A stretch of 64,000 nucleotides of DNA from Lawsonibacter faecis (GCF_014287675.1 NZ_JACOPQ010000018.1:1-64000); one strand, 5' to 3'. Positions 43,238 to 53,060 are shown, numbered from the stretch's first letter. Notes: generated by a model not told the origin, from the letters alone. Made by a program: numbers and translations.

Positions 43238-43310
43238 GTGTGCCCAACCTTGCCTGAATCACCCCAATGTGCTACAATATCTCATAATATGGAAGAGAGG
43301 GGGAAATATC

Positions 43311-45431
43311 ATGCCGCTGACCGCAGCCACCGGCGTCCGGGCGCTGCCCGGCGTGGGGGAGGCCCGCGCCAAGTGCCTGGAGAAGCTGAACCTGGGCACC
43401 GTGGGGGATCTGCTGGCCTATTTCCCCCGCAGTTATGAGGACCGCACCAAAATCGTCTCGATTGCCGGCGCGCCCCCCGGTGAGAGCGTGTGCATCGCCG
43501 CCCTGGTGGCGGAGGCCCCCCGGCTCTCCCGTATCCGGAAGGGCCTGGAGCTCGTCAAGGTAAAGGCGGTGGACGAGACAGCCGCCATGACGGTGACCTT
43601 CTTCAACCAGACCTATGTAAAGGACGCCCTCCGCCCCGGCGAGACCTATGTCTTTTACGGGAAAATCGAGCTGATGGGCCGGGCACGGCAGATGACCAAC
43701 CCGATCTTCGAGCGGGAGGGCCGCGCCCGGTTCACCGGCTGCATCATGCCGGTCTACCCGCTGACGGCGGGCGTCTCCAACAATCTGCTGGCAGGCCTCA
43801 CCCGCCGCTGTGTGGACGCGTGCGCCGGGGAGATACCCGAACTGCTCCCGGCGGAGGTCCGCCGCGTCCACGCCCTGGCCCAATCGGAGTTCTCCTACCG
43901 GAACATCCACTTCCCCGACTCCTGGGAGAGTCTGGAGCTGGCCCGCCGCCGCCTGATCTTTGAGGAGTTCTTCTACCTCACCTGCGGCATGGCGCTCCTC
44001 AAATCGGGCCGGGACCGGGGGAGGGGCCCCGTGTTTGAGTACACCGACCCGGGGTGGTTCTGCAGCCGCCTGCCCTTCGCCCTCACGAATGCCCAGCGCC
44101 GGGTCATCGGCGAGGCGGCGGCGGACCTGGGCGCCCCCCGCCCCATGAACCGGCTGGTCCAGGGGGACGTGGGATCGGGCAAGACGGCGGTGGCCGCCGC
44201 CTGCGCCTGGATGGCCTATCAGAGCGGCTGGCAGTGCGCCATGATGGCCCCCACGGAGATTTTGGCGGAGCAGCACAGACGCTCCCTCTCCGCCCTGCTG
44301 GCGGATACCGGCATGACGGTGGGGCTCCTCACCGGCAGCATGAAGGCCGCCGAGAAGAAACAGGTTTACGCCGCCCTGAAGACGGGCGAAATTGACCTGG
44401 TGGTGGGCACCCATGCCCTCCTCTCGGAGGGGGTTGCCTTCGCCCGCCTGGGTCTGGTCATTACCGACGAGCAGCACCGCTTCGGCGTGGCCCAGCGGGC
44501 CGCCTTATCTGCGAAAGCCGGGCAGATCACCCCCCATGTCCTGGTCATGTCCGCCACCCCCATCCCCCGGACCCTGGCCCTCATCATCTACGGAGACCTG
44601 GACCTCTCGGTGATCGACGAGCTGCCCCCGGGCCGCACCCCGGTGGACACCTTTATCGTGGGTGAGGACAAGCGGCAGCGGATGTACAATTTCGTCCGCA
44701 AGCTGGTGGGCGAGGGCCGTCAGGCCTATATCGTCTGCCCCGCCGTGGAGGAGAGCGAGCCGGCCGAGGTCCCCGGTCCCACTTATGAAGGGGGCTGGGG
44801 CGAAGCGGCTGGAGAAGCTCCCCACCCGGATCTCAAGGCCGTCACCGCCTATGCGCAGGAGCTGAAGACCAAAATCTTTCCCGACCTGCGGGTGGCTTTC
44901 GTCCACGGCAGGATGAAGGCGAAGGAGAAGGACGCGGTGATGTCCGCCTTCGCCGCCGGGAATGTGGACGTTCTGGTCTCGACGACGGTCATTGAGGTGG
45001 GCGTGGACGTGCCCAACGCCGCCCTCATGGTGGTGGAGAACGCCGAGCGCTTCGGCCTCTCCCAGCTCCACCAGCTCCGGGGGCGGGTGGGCCGGGGCGG
45101 GCACCAGTCCTACTGCGTGATGGTCACGTCCACCCGCAGCGAAGAGAGCCGCAGGCGGCTTAAGGTCCTCGCGGACACCACAGACGGCTTTAAGATCTCC
45201 GAGGAGGACCTGCGAATCCGCGGCCCGGGCGACTTCTTCGGCGCCCGGCAGCACGGTCTGCCCCAGCTCCACATTGCGGATCTGGCGGGAGACATGCGGC
45301 TTTTGAAGGAGGCGCAGACCGCTGCCGAGGCGCTCCTGGCCGCCGACCCGGGCCTCCGGAGCCCCGGCCACGCCGCCCTGCTGGAGCGGGTGAAAAAGCT
45401 CTTCGCAGACAACCCGGATATCTTCAATTAG
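43311..45431 (+). CDS. recG: ATP-dependent DNA helicase RecG
   Basis: The 706-aa helicase has an N-terminal wedge/OB region (LPGVGEARAKCLEKLN and FFNQTYVKDALRPG). The helicase motors follow: Walker A GDVGSGKTAVAA, DEQHRFG, SATPIPRTLAL, VIEVGVDVPNA and QLRGRVGRG. The C-terminal TRG-like segment is present. RecG remodels stalled replication forks and Holliday junctions. ATG 43311 follows GAGAGGGGG. An upstream extension from 43191 has no support. It is slightly longer than average (about 680). Confidence 0.96.
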   Translation: MPLTAATGVRALPGVGEARAKCLEKLNLGTVGDLLAYFPRSYEDRTKIVSIAGAPPGESVCIAALVAEAPRLSRIRKGLELVKVKAVDETAAMTVTFFNQTYVKDALRPGETYVFYGKIELMGRARQMTNPIFEREGRARFTGCIMPVYPLTAGVSNNLLAGLTRRCVDACAGEIPELLPAEVRRVHALAQSEFSYRNIHFPDSWESLELARRRLIFEEFFYLTCGMALLKSGRDRGRGPVFEYTDPGWFCSRLPFALTNAQRRVIGEAAADLGAPRPMNRLVQGDVGSGKTAVAAACAWMAYQSGWQCAMMAPTEILAEQHRRSLSALLADTGMTVGLLTGSMKAAEKKQVYAALKTGEIDLVVGTHALLSEGVAFARLGLVITDEQHRFGVAQRAALSAKAGQITPHVLVMSATPIPRTLALIIYGDLDLSVIDELPPGRTPVDTFIVGEDKRQRMYNFVRKLVGEGRQAYIVCPAVEESEPAEVPGPTYEGGWGEAAGEAPHPDLKAVTAYAQELKTKIFPDLRVAFVHGRMKAKEKDAVMSAFAAGNVDVLVSTTVIEVGVDVPNAALMVVENAERFGLSQLHQLRGRVGRGGHQSYCVMVTSTRSEESRRRLKVLADTTDGFKISEEDLRIRGPGDFFGARQHGLPQLHIADLAGDMRLLKEAQTAAEALLAADPGLRSPGHAALLERVKKLFADNPDIFN

Positions 45432-45559
45432 AGTAAACAGGGCATAATATCGCCGCGCCTTCCTCCCCAGGGCGGGGCTCAGCCGCCCCCGTGTTCCCGG
45501 ACTCCCGCCCTCCGGCGGCCCGCAGTTAGTGAATTACTGTATATAAGGAGAATTAGATT

Positions 45560-46006
45560 ATGTTTGAAATACGAGATATCGCCATCAGCGACTACGATAC
45601 CGTCCTGCCCATGGTGCAGGAGTTCTACCACAGCAGCGCCGTGGAGCACGACGTGGACTCCGCCATTCTGGAGCGCTCCCTCCGCGCCGCCGCCGATCCT
45701 GCCGAGCCCATGCTCCGGGGCCTGCTCCTCCTGGAGGACGGCGCGGCGGTGGGGTACGCCTACGTGACCCGCTACTACTCAGCCGAGGTGGGGGCACACT
45801 GCCTCATGTTTGAGGAGCTCTACTTCAAGGAGTCCTGCCGGGGCAAGGGGTACGGCACCCGGGTCTTCCAGTATGTAATGGCGGAATACCCTGACTGCGG
45901 ACGTATCCGCCTGGAGGTCACTGACGCCAACAAGGGGGCCATCCGGCTCTATGAGCGCCTGGGGTTCCGTTTTCTGCAATACGGGCAGATGGTGCTTGAC
46001 CGATAA
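45560..46006 (+). CDS. GNAT-family N-acetyltransferase
   Basis: The 148-aa protein has the GNAT fold, with acetyl-CoA loop CRGKGYGTRVFQYV (about residues 93-106) and the closing ANKGAIRLYERLGFR. A GEE-like ELYFKESC strand precedes the loop. The acceptor substrate is unknown. AGGAGAAT precedes the ATG. The 45432-45559 gap has no feature. Confidence 0.9.
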   Translation: MFEIRDIAISDYDTVLPMVQEFYHSSAVEHDVDSAILERSLRAAADPAEPMLRGLLLLEDGAAVGYAYVTRYYSAEVGAHCLMFEELYFKESCRGKGYGTRVFQYVMAEYPDCGRIRLEVTDANKGAIRLYERLGFRFLQYGQMVLDR

Positions 46007-46102
46007 TACAGACTAAGCCTTTTCCCCACCAGGGAAGGGCGCCGGCTCTGCCGGCGGATGAGGGGAGACGCTCCCCGGGAACAGGAAGGAAAGAAGAGCG
46101 AT

Positions 46103-46489
46103 ATGGATAAAATTCAACAAGTACACGCCCTGCGAGGCGACCCGGACGTCCACTATAACTGCTGCCAGACCGTGCTGATCCCCTTTGCGCCCGAGTGCGG
46201 TCTGGACCGAGGGAAGGCCGGGGCGCTGGGCGCACATTTCGGCGGCGGAATGCGCCACGGGGGCACCTGCGGCGCTGTGACCGGGGCGCTGATGGTTCTG
46301 GGCATGGCCGGGAAGGACGAAAGCACGGCCAAGGCCTTTATGAAGGCCTTCCGGGACAAGAACGGCTGTCTGGAGTGCGCCGGCCTGCTGAAAAAGGCCG
46401 TGGAGTGCGGCGAGGACCGCAAGTGTCACTGCGACCGTATGGTGATAGAGGCCGTGGAGCTGGTGGAAGAGGCGCTGAGAGAGCGCTGA
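46103..46489 (+). CDS. C_GCAxxG_C_C family redox protein
   Basis: The 128-aa cytoplasmic protein has the family's conserved Cys spacing: NCCQTV (about residue 19), GGGMRHGGTCGAVTGAL (about 51-67), ECAGLL and CHCDRMV. Members are thought to be redox-active or metal-binding, and their exact role is unknown. ATG 46103 follows GGAAAGAAG. The stop lies at the base of a terminator. Confidence 0.9.
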   Translation: MDKIQQVHALRGDPDVHYNCCQTVLIPFAPECGLDRGKAGALGAHFGGGMRHGGTCGAVTGALMVLGMAGKDESTAKAFMKAFRDKNGCLECAGLLKKAVECGEDRKCHCDRMVIEAVELVEEALRER

Positions 46490-46530
46490 AAAAAGCACTC
46501 ATCCGGGATACCCCGGATGAGTGCTTTTTT
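46489..46530 (+). terminator. Terminator after the C_GCAxxG_C_C gene
   Basis: Stem AAAAAAGCACTCATCCGGG with its complement, 4-nt loop, six T residues. Confidence 0.93.
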
Positions 46531-46600
46531 CAGCCGGGCCGTTGCGGTTTGGGCCGGCTGCGTGGTACACTGGCCTTATATCGTAAGGGAGGGATTTCCA

Positions 46601-47050
46601 ATGATGGGCGACTGGAACGAGATCGTACAGGACGGGGGCAGCGGCCTGGTGAACCTCTTTGGTGACTTTAAGGACAGCTGCGTGAAAGAGGTGCGCTACG
46701 TCAGCGGCGCCTATGTGGACGAGGAGCTGGCCATGTGGCCTTACAATGACAAAAGGACCCTGATTCTCCTCCTCCAGCGGCAGGAGGAGGGGCCCGCGGC
46801 CATTGAGCTGGCCTTTGACGGCGTGGAGTGCTTCCACCTGGAACCCGCCGGGGAGGAGTACGACTGCTCCATTATCCGGGCGGAGTTTTACTGGCGTGAG
46901 GGGATGCTCTGGTGGTCCGACGCCATCGGCTTCGACCCCGGGCATCCCCCCTATGGACAGCAGTTCAGCTGGGTTTGCGCCCGCTCCGCCCGTTGGCGCA
47001 TCCGGGATGGGTGGCTGGGAGACCGGGTTCTTTACGGCGCGGGGGACTGA
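46601..47050 (+). CDS. Hypothetical protein of about 149 aa
   Basis: The acidic, aromatic-rich soluble protein has no signal peptide or membrane helix. It starts MMGDWNEIVQDGG and contains YVDEELAMWPYNDKRTLILLLQ and FYWREGMLWWSDAIGF. I do not recognise the family. A good AAGGGAGGG site precedes ATG 46601. It follows a terminator and precedes a small SLH gene, with no further context. Confidence 0.75.
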   Translation: MMGDWNEIVQDGGSGLVNLFGDFKDSCVKEVRYVSGAYVDEELAMWPYNDKRTLILLLQRQEEGPAAIELAFDGVECFHLEPAGEEYDCSIIRAEFYWREGMLWWSDAIGFDPGHPPYGQQFSWVCARSARWRIRDGWLGDRVLYGAGD

Positions 47051-47114
47051 ACGGCCCTGACCGTCAGCCGCACCCGAAATTTACATTTGACGCCTATGCG
47101 GCGGCTGGAAAATA

Positions 47115-47123
47115 TGATATAAT
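47115..47123 (+). promoter_or_regulatory. Extended -10 promoter of the 47163 SLH gene
   Basis: TGATATAAT with perfect -10 at 47118-47123, 39 bp before the ATG. Confidence 0.5.
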
Positions 47124-47162
47124 ATGATAATCACAGTAAAAAGAGAAAGGAACCGTGAATGT

Positions 47163-48260
47163 ATGAAAAAGCTGCTGTCCGCCGCCCTGGCCATCTGCCT
47201 GGTATTGAGCCTGTCCGTGCCCGCTTCCGCCGCGCAAAACAGCCTGGATAATTTTCAGAAGACCGCCGAATATACCGGCGGCTTCACCGATGTGCCCGAG
47301 TCGTACTGGGCGGCGCCGTCGGTCAAGACCTGCTTTGAATACGGCCTGATGAAGGGCGCCACCGCCACCACCTTTAACCCCGACGGGGTTCTGAGCGTAG
47401 CCGAGGCGCTGGTGATGGCCGATCGGGTCCACGAGGTGTTCACCACCGGCGGGAGCACGCTCACCAACGGCTCCCCCTGGTATCAGCCCTACGTGGATTA
47501 TGCCGTGGCCCAGGGCATCATCGCTGGGGGCGACTTTACCGACTACACCGCCAAGGTCACACGGGCGGAGATGGCCTACATCTTCTATAACGCGCTCCCC
47601 GCCTCGGCCCTGCCGGCCATCAACAACGTTCTTGCCCTGCCCGATGTGGACGAGACGACGCCCCACGCCGCCGAAATTTTTGCGCTTTACGAGGCAGGCA
47701 TTCTGTCCGGCAGCGACATTTACGGCACCTGCAAGCCGGATGCCACCATTACCCGGGCCGAGTCCGCCGCCATCATCGCCCGGGTGGCCATCGCCGGTTC
47801 CCGCAAGAGCGTCACCCTGCTGGAGGACTGGGAATGGAGCGACAATGTGGTGCTGGCGCTGCCCCAGGACGCGCAGGCCGGTGAGGATGGGATGGGCGTA
47901 TTTTTCAACGCGGGTATGGCAATCCTCAGCTCCGTGCAGGACGACGCCTACCGAGGCATCTCCGTCACAGCACTGCCCTCCGAAACGCTCAACAGCCTGC
48001 TGACGGAAATCTACAAGAATTCCGGCTTGACATTTAGCGACAGCGCGTCCACCGCAGTGAACTTCGGCGCCATCGCGGCCTACCGCACCACCGGCACCCT
48101 GACGGCCGATAACGGCATCAGCCTGAAGTGCGTGTCCTATTTCTATATCACCGGAGACTCCATGGAGATGATCGCGCTGCTCTCCGACGACGACGCCCTG
48201 CTGACAGCCATGGTGAACAGCGTCCGCATCTCCTCCAGCAGCGTCTCCGTCAAGCTGTAA
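47163..48260 (+). CDS. SLH-domain protein, 365 aa
   Basis: The secreted protein has a signal peptide (1-25, PASAA) and three SLH repeats (about 35-220). These include FTDVPESYWAAPSVKTCFEYGLMKG, ITRAESAAIIARV and DYAVAQGIIAGG segments. A C-terminal domain of about 130 aa (230-365) of unknown fold follows. It is unrelated to the large paralogues beyond the SLH repeats and lacks their leader. AAAGGAACC precedes ATG 47163. Likely wall-anchored. Confidence 0.88.
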   Translation: MKKLLSAALAICLVLSLSVPASAAQNSLDNFQKTAEYTGGFTDVPESYWAAPSVKTCFEYGLMKGATATTFNPDGVLSVAEALVMADRVHEVFTTGGSTLTNGSPWYQPYVDYAVAQGIIAGGDFTDYTAKVTRAEMAYIFYNALPASALPAINNVLALPDVDETTPHAAEIFALYEAGILSGSDIYGTCKPDATITRAESAAIIARVAIAGSRKSVTLLEDWEWSDNVVLALPQDAQAGEDGMGVFFNAGMAILSSVQDDAYRGISVTALPSETLNSLLTEIYKNSGLTFSDSASTAVNFGAIAAYRTTGTLTADNGISLKCVSYFYITGDSMEMIALLSDDDALLTAMVNSVRISSSSVSVKL

Positions 48261-48416
48261 GAGCCGTAGGATATTTGACCAGCCGCAATTTCTGCGTCCG
48301 TGACCGTGGGGCAATGTGCGGCCTCCTGCTGCGCTCTTGCCGAAAACAGACGAACGCGGGCGGGGCGGTCTCTGTGCCGCTCCGCCGTCCCGGCGCCATC
48401 CGTACAGACAGCCTGC

Positions 48417-48442
48417 GGCCCCCGGGCATACGCCCGGGGGCC
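48417..48442. repeat. GC hairpin between convergent genes
   Basis: 11-bp perfect stem (GGCCCCCGGGC arm) with a 4-nt loop, between the SLH gene and the frameshifted DUF4179 gene. No T-tract. Confidence 0.6.
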
Positions 48443-48451
48443 CTGTCGATC

Positions 48452-49871
48452 TTATTTTACAGGAATCTCCACCGGCGTCTCAAATGTGCTCATCCGGGAG
48501 AAGACCATCTTCAGCTCCACCGTGTCCGCTGTGCAGCCGACGAGCTGAAACTGCTCCGCAAAGCACCCCTCGGGTACGTTCAGAACAGAGCCGTCCGCCG
48601 GCATAACCTCGCCGCTGTGGCTGGAGCTGAAGGCGTTGATCGCGTGCTCCTCTCCGTCGGGGGTCCGGTAACTGCTCGCGGCAATCTGATAGGAGATAAG
48701 GTGGGTTTCGTCATTCCCCTCCGGCGCCTTACCGAAAAGGATGATATTGGCCATGGACCCCCGACGTGTAATCGCCCCCAGCGTCACGCCGTCGGGCAGG
48801 GGGGGAGAGGGCCTTCCCCTGGGCCAGATCCAGCGTGACGTACTCCCGGTCCCTATCCAGCCAGGTGCACCCGGCGATGTGGACGGTCAGGTGCTCCGCC
48901 CTGCCGAAATAGCTGCTCTCCAGACGGAAGGAGGTCATGCCCCCCGCATGCCCAGTGCCGGTGGCACTGATACCGTTGGAGACCTTGTCATACCGGTTCC
49001 CGTTCTCGTCGGTGAGGTAGAAGTCCAGCCCTTTGAGCCAGGCGGTGTTGGCCGGGTCGGCGGAGAGGTTAAGCCGCACGTGGGTGGGGTAGATCTCCAC
49101 CGAATCGGCGGTAAAATCCTGACCGTCCAGGGTGAAGGGCGTGCCCAGTGAGATAGTCTCTCCCGTCTCGGTGAAGGCGGGGTTGAAGCCCAGGTCGAAG
49201 GTGAACTCGGCCACGTACTCCCGCTCCGGTAGCGCTTCTCCGCCGATCCTGCTGAGAGCGTCGGGGGCTGGGATGGGCTCGTCGGGGGCGCGCTCCCGAT
49301 CCCCCATTACCTTAAACCTCAGCGTCAGCGCGTCGGGGGTGTCGCCTTCCAGATAGTTCACCACCACCTGCTGGAGGCCGCTCCCGTCCTCGGGGGAGCG
49401 CCAACCCACGGAGCGGCCCCCGGTCTCTCCGTCCGGCTCGAGCACCTCCGGGTCGCCCCAGAGGGCGGTATAGGCGTCGCTCTTGAGGGAGAAGAAGATG
49501 TTCACCTGCTTCTGGTCCACTATCAGGTACTCCACCGTCATTGTGACGTCGTTCACCGTCTGGCTCTGGCCGATGGGCTGTACATAGTCGTGCTCCACCG
49601 CGGCCTTCAGGCTGGGGGAGAAGGCCACGGCCGCCGCCAGGTCCTTCAAAAAGGGGATATTGCCGCAGGCCCTTGCAAAGGGCAGGGAGAAGTTCACCAG
49701 CAGCACGAAGGCCGCCGCCAGCCCGCCCAGGCTGGCCATGGGGATGCCGCACCAGCGGCCCGCCCTGCGCCTGCGGTCCTTGGCCTTTGCCCGGGCCACG
49801 GACCCCTCCAGCGCGGGCGGGGTCTCGCTCAGCGCCTGCAAAAGCGCCTGATATTCGTTCATTCGGTCCAT
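48452..49871 (-). pseudogene. DUF4179-like anti-sigma/membrane protein with a frameshift
   Basis: Two frames make one protein of about 472 aa. The first (49871 to about 48800) has a cytoplasmic N-terminus, a membrane helix (about residues 45-63) and an extracytoplasmic DUF4179-like region. The second frame (down to 48452) continues it and ends TFETPVEIPVK. They meet at a run of seven C on the coding strand (48799-48805). With six C the reading continues as ALSPLPDGVTLGAI. Such proteins follow ECF sigma genes and probably act as membrane anti-sigma factors. It starts immediately after the sigma stop. A true null, phase variation, slippage or a sequencing error are all possible. Confidence 0.8.
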
Positions 49872-50342
49872 TTACCGCGCCTCCTCGTCGTTCAGCTCCA
49901 GCTTCAGGAGGGACAGGGCCTTCCTGGCCCGGGTGGATACCGTGCCCTGGGGGATCTCCAGGGCGGCGGAGGTCTCTGCCAGGGTGAGGCCCGTGAAGTA
50001 CCGCAGGATGACCACCGCCCGCAACGCCTCCGGCAGCCGGTCCACCGCATCCCGGAGGGGGAGGGCGTCGAATTCCTCCGCCGCCGTCTCGGGCAGCTCC
50101 TCCACCGCAAGCTCCCGCTTATGCCGCCGCAGCTCTGCATTGCATACATTGATGAGAATACGGGTGAGCCAGGTGGTGAAATACTCCGGCTCCCGGAGCT
50201 TGTGGCAGGCGCGCAGGCCCTTATAGACCGCCTCGTCCACCGCGTCCAGCGCCTGGGACTTGCTGCGCAGGTAGAGGCAGGCCGTGCGGTAGAGCCGCTC
50301 CTTCAGGCCGTCCGCCCGAAGGGCGTATTCATTTTGCTCCAA
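49872..50342 (-). CDS. ECF-type RNA polymerase sigma factor
   Basis: The 156-aa sigma-70 family protein contains region 2 (about 10-70, ACLYLRSKSQALDAVDEAV and YFTTWLTRILINVC) and region 4 (about 100-150, LRAVVILRYFTGLTLAETSA and GTVSTRARKAL). TTG 50342 is the start, since AAGGGAGGG lies 6 nt upstream and gives the usual ECF length. A longer frame from 50480 lacks sigma homology at its N-terminus. The next gene starts one base past the stop and looks like its membrane regulator. The promoters it recognises are unknown. Confidence 0.92.
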   Translation of the reverse strand: MEQNEYALRADGLKERLYRTACLYLRSKSQALDAVDEAVYKGLRACHKLREPEYFTTWLTRILINVCNAELRRHKRELAVEELPETAAEEFDALPLRDAVDRLPEALRAVVILRYFTGLTLAETSAALEIPQGTVSTRARKALSLLKLELNDEEAR

Positions 50343-50463
50343 TGTGGTCCCTCCCTTGCGGCGTGCCCTGAGACGGTCCCGGCTCAGACGCGCCGCACGA
50401 AGTATGGAATCAGGTCCCTGTTCACCCATTAGATAATCGGGGAGCCTGTTTTGATCGCCGCCA

Positions 50464-50492
50464 TTGAAATTTATTTTCACGCATTATATAAT
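50464..50492 (+). promoter_or_regulatory. Promoter of mutY
   Basis: TTGAAA (50464-50469), 17-bp spacer, perfect TATAAT (50487-50492). Divergent from the sigma gene. Confidence 0.8.
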
Positions 50493-50548
50493 AGCATAAA
50501 TTGTAGGGGACGGCCTCCGTGCCGCCCTGTTTTCTTGGAGGCGCCCAT

Positions 50549-51595
50549 TTGAACATACTGGAACAACTGCCCATCCCCCTGCTCTCCTGGTACCGGGAGA
50601 ACGCCCGCACCCTCCCCTGGCGGAGCGCCCCCACGCCCTACCACGTCTGGGTGTCCGAGATCATGCTCCAGCAGACCCGGGTGGCCGCGGTCCTGGGGTA
50701 CTACCAACGCTTTATGGACGCCCTGCCCACCGTGGAGGCCCTGGCCCGGGTGGAGGAGGACGTCCTGATGAAGCTCTGGCAGGGCCTGGGGTACTATAAC
50801 CGGGCCCGGAACCTCCAAAAGGCCGCCAGGCAGATCGTGGACGGCTTCGCAGGGGAGTTCCCCCGGACCTATGAGACGCTTTTGTCCCTGGCCGGGGTGG
50901 GGGAGTACACAGCGGGGGCCATCGCCTCCATCGCCTTCGGCGTCAGCGTCCCGGCGGTGGACGGCAACGTTCTCCGGGTGGTCTCCCGCATCACGGGGGA
51001 CGACAGCGACATCTCCAGGCCCGAGACGAAAGTCCGCATGCGGGAGGCCCTGCTGCAAATCATCCCCAGGGACGCGCCGGGGGACTTTAATCAGGCCATG
51101 ATGGAGCTGGGGGCTACGGTCTGTGTGCCCAACGGCGCGCCAAACTGCGATAATTGCCCCGCAAAATCCTTCTGCGCCGCGTTCTTGCAGGAAAAAACAG
51201 CGCAGCTGCCGGTAAAGGCGCCTAAACGCGCGAGGCGGACCGAGGAACGCCGGGTTTTCCTCATTTTTACGCAGAATGGGGAAAAACGGGTGGCCCTGCG
51301 CCGCCGCCCGGCCAGAGGCCTGCTGGCCGGGCTATGGGAGTACCCCAATGAGCTGAAAGCGGTGGATCATCCGCTGGAGACCTGGGGTGTTCACCCGGTC
51401 GGCACGCAGTATGGCGGCGTGGGAAAGCATATTTTTACCCATATTGAATGGCATATGACCGCCCAGATCGTCTATATAGAGGAAAACGACCTGCCAAAGG
51501 GGTGGATTTGGGCGGACCGGGCCGCCCTGCGGCGGGACTACGCGGTGCCCAATGCCTTCCAGAGCTTTGCGCATCTGGTGGAGGAGCGGCTCTAA
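50549..51595 (+). CDS. mutY: A/G-specific adenine glycosylase
   Basis: The 348-aa base-excision enzyme removes adenine opposite 8-oxoguanine. It has WVSEIMLQQTRV with the catalytic Glu, the HhH LAGVGEYTAGAIAS, and the catalytic Asp in VPAVDGNVLRV. Four Cys for a 4Fe-4S cluster are in CVPNGAPNCDNCPAKSFC, and a C-terminal Nudix-like 8-oxoG recognition domain follows (about 220-345). TTG 50549 follows GGAGGCG and gives a normal length. The aldehyde dehydrogenase gene follows after 15 bp. Confidence 0.96.
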   Translation: MNILEQLPIPLLSWYRENARTLPWRSAPTPYHVWVSEIMLQQTRVAAVLGYYQRFMDALPTVEALARVEEDVLMKLWQGLGYYNRARNLQKAARQIVDGFAGEFPRTYETLLSLAGVGEYTAGAIASIAFGVSVPAVDGNVLRVVSRITGDDSDISRPETKVRMREALLQIIPRDAPGDFNQAMMELGATVCVPNGAPNCDNCPAKSFCAAFLQEKTAQLPVKAPKRARRTEERRVFLIFTQNGEKRVALRRRPARGLLAGLWEYPNELKAVDHPLETWGVHPVGTQYGGVGKHIFTHIEWHMTAQIVYIEENDLPKGWIWADRAALRRDYAVPNAFQSFAHLVEERL

Positions 51596-51610
51596 AATAA
51601 GGAGGGGCTT

Positions 51611-52975
51611 ATGGACTTGAAAGAATTGGTCTCCGCCCAGCGGCGGTACTGGAACAGCGGTGCGACACGCAGCGTCGGCTTCCGGCGGGACATGCTGGAG
51701 AAACTGGAGCGGGCCGTGGTAAGCCGCGAGCGGGAGCTGCTCTCCGCCCTGCGGGAGGACCTGGGCAAGGCCCCCTACGAGTCCTACGCCTGCGAGGTGG
51801 GGATGACTCTGGCGGAGCTGCGCTGCGCCAAGAGCCATCTGACCCGCTGGGCCGCGCCCAAGGGCCGCCCGTCGCCCATGGCCCTGTTCCCGGCGAAAAG
51901 CCGGGTGGTGGCCGACCCCTATGGGGTGGCGCTTATCATGTCGCCGTGGAACTACCCGGTCCAGCTCACCCTGGTGCCCCTCATCTCCGCCCTGGCGGCG
52001 GGGAACTGCGCGGTGGTAAAGCCCTCGGCCTATGCCCCAGCCTGCTCGGCGGTGCTGAAGGCCCTGATCTCGGATATTTTCCCCCGGGAGTACGCCGCCG
52101 TGGTGGAGGGGGGCAGGGCGGAAAATTCCGCCCTGCTGGAGGAGCGCTTCGATTATATCTTCTTCACCGGGTCCACCGAGGTGGGCAGGACCGTCATGAG
52201 GGCGGCGGCAGAGTTTCTGACCCCCGTGACCCTGGAGTTGGGGGGCAAGTCCCCGGTCATCATCGGGGAGGACGCGGACCTGAAGCTGGCCGCCCGGCGG
52301 CTGGCGTGGGGCAAGTTCCTCAACGCGGGGCAGACCTGCGTGGCCCCGGACCACGTCTGGGTGCCGGAGGGGATGCGGGACGCGCTGGTGGAGGAGCTGG
52401 GAAAGCAAATCCGTGCGTTATACGGAGAAAACCCGCTGGAGAGCCCCGATCTGCCCAAAATCGTCAACGAGAAGCATTTTAATCGGGTAAACGGGCTGAT
52501 TCAGCGGGAGAAGACGGCCATCGGCGGGAAAAGCGACCCTGTGACCCGGCGCATTGAGCCCACGGTGCTGGTGGACGTTACCGAGACGGACGCGGTGATG
52601 GGAGATGAGATTTTCGGGCCGGTGCTGCCCATCCTGACCTACACCGATCTGGAGGAGCTGCTCGCACGGCAGCAGCAAAAGCCCCGGCCCCTGGCGCTCT
52701 ATCTCTTTACCCGGGACCGGCGGGCGGAGGAGCGGATCCTGCGCATGGTGCCCTCGGGCGGCGTGTGCGTCAATGACACGGTGGTGCATCTCGCAAACCC
52801 CAACGTGCCCTTCGGCGGCGTGGGGGCCAGCGGCATGGGGGCCTGCCACGGGAAGGCCGGGTTTGACACCTTTACCCACTACCGCACGGTGGTGCGCCGG
52901 GGCGCTTTGGATCTGCCCGTGCGCTACCCGCCCTACGGCGGGAAGGGCCTGGGGCTGCTGAAAAAGCTGATGTGA
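51611..52975 (+). CDS. Aldehyde dehydrogenase (class 3-like)
   Basis: The 454-aa enzyme has the NAD-binding GSTEVGRTVM, the general base Glu in LELGGKSP (about residue 211) and the catalytic Cys in FLNAGQTCVAPD (about 245). Short length and the SPWNYPVQLTLVPL region fit the class 3/fatty-aldehyde group. It oxidises an aldehyde to acid. The physiological substrate is unknown. AAGGAGG precedes ATG 51611. It is probably co-transcribed with mutY. Confidence 0.93.
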   Translation: MDLKELVSAQRRYWNSGATRSVGFRRDMLEKLERAVVSRERELLSALREDLGKAPYESYACEVGMTLAELRCAKSHLTRWAAPKGRPSPMALFPAKSRVVADPYGVALIMSPWNYPVQLTLVPLISALAAGNCAVVKPSAYAPACSAVLKALISDIFPREYAAVVEGGRAENSALLEERFDYIFFTGSTEVGRTVMRAAAEFLTPVTLELGGKSPVIIGEDADLKLAARRLAWGKFLNAGQTCVAPDHVWVPEGMRDALVEELGKQIRALYGENPLESPDLPKIVNEKHFNRVNGLIQREKTAIGGKSDPVTRRIEPTVLVDVTETDAVMGDEIFGPVLPILTYTDLEELLARQQQKPRPLALYLFTRDRRAEERILRMVPSGGVCVNDTVVHLANPNVPFGGVGASGMGACHGKAGFDTFTHYRTVVRRGALDLPVRYPPYGGKGLGLLKKLM

Positions 52976-53060
52976 AGCGCCCCTGTCCGCCGGGGACGGC
53001 GGCCCTTTTTACTGGGGGGCAGACGCCAGGGGGAGCTTTTTAAAATGGAGGATGGAACGG

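Noticed and set aside
46517..46600. An N-terminal extension of the 46601 hypothetical protein
   Set aside because: It starts inside the terminator hairpin. AAGGGAGGG directly precedes ATG 46601.
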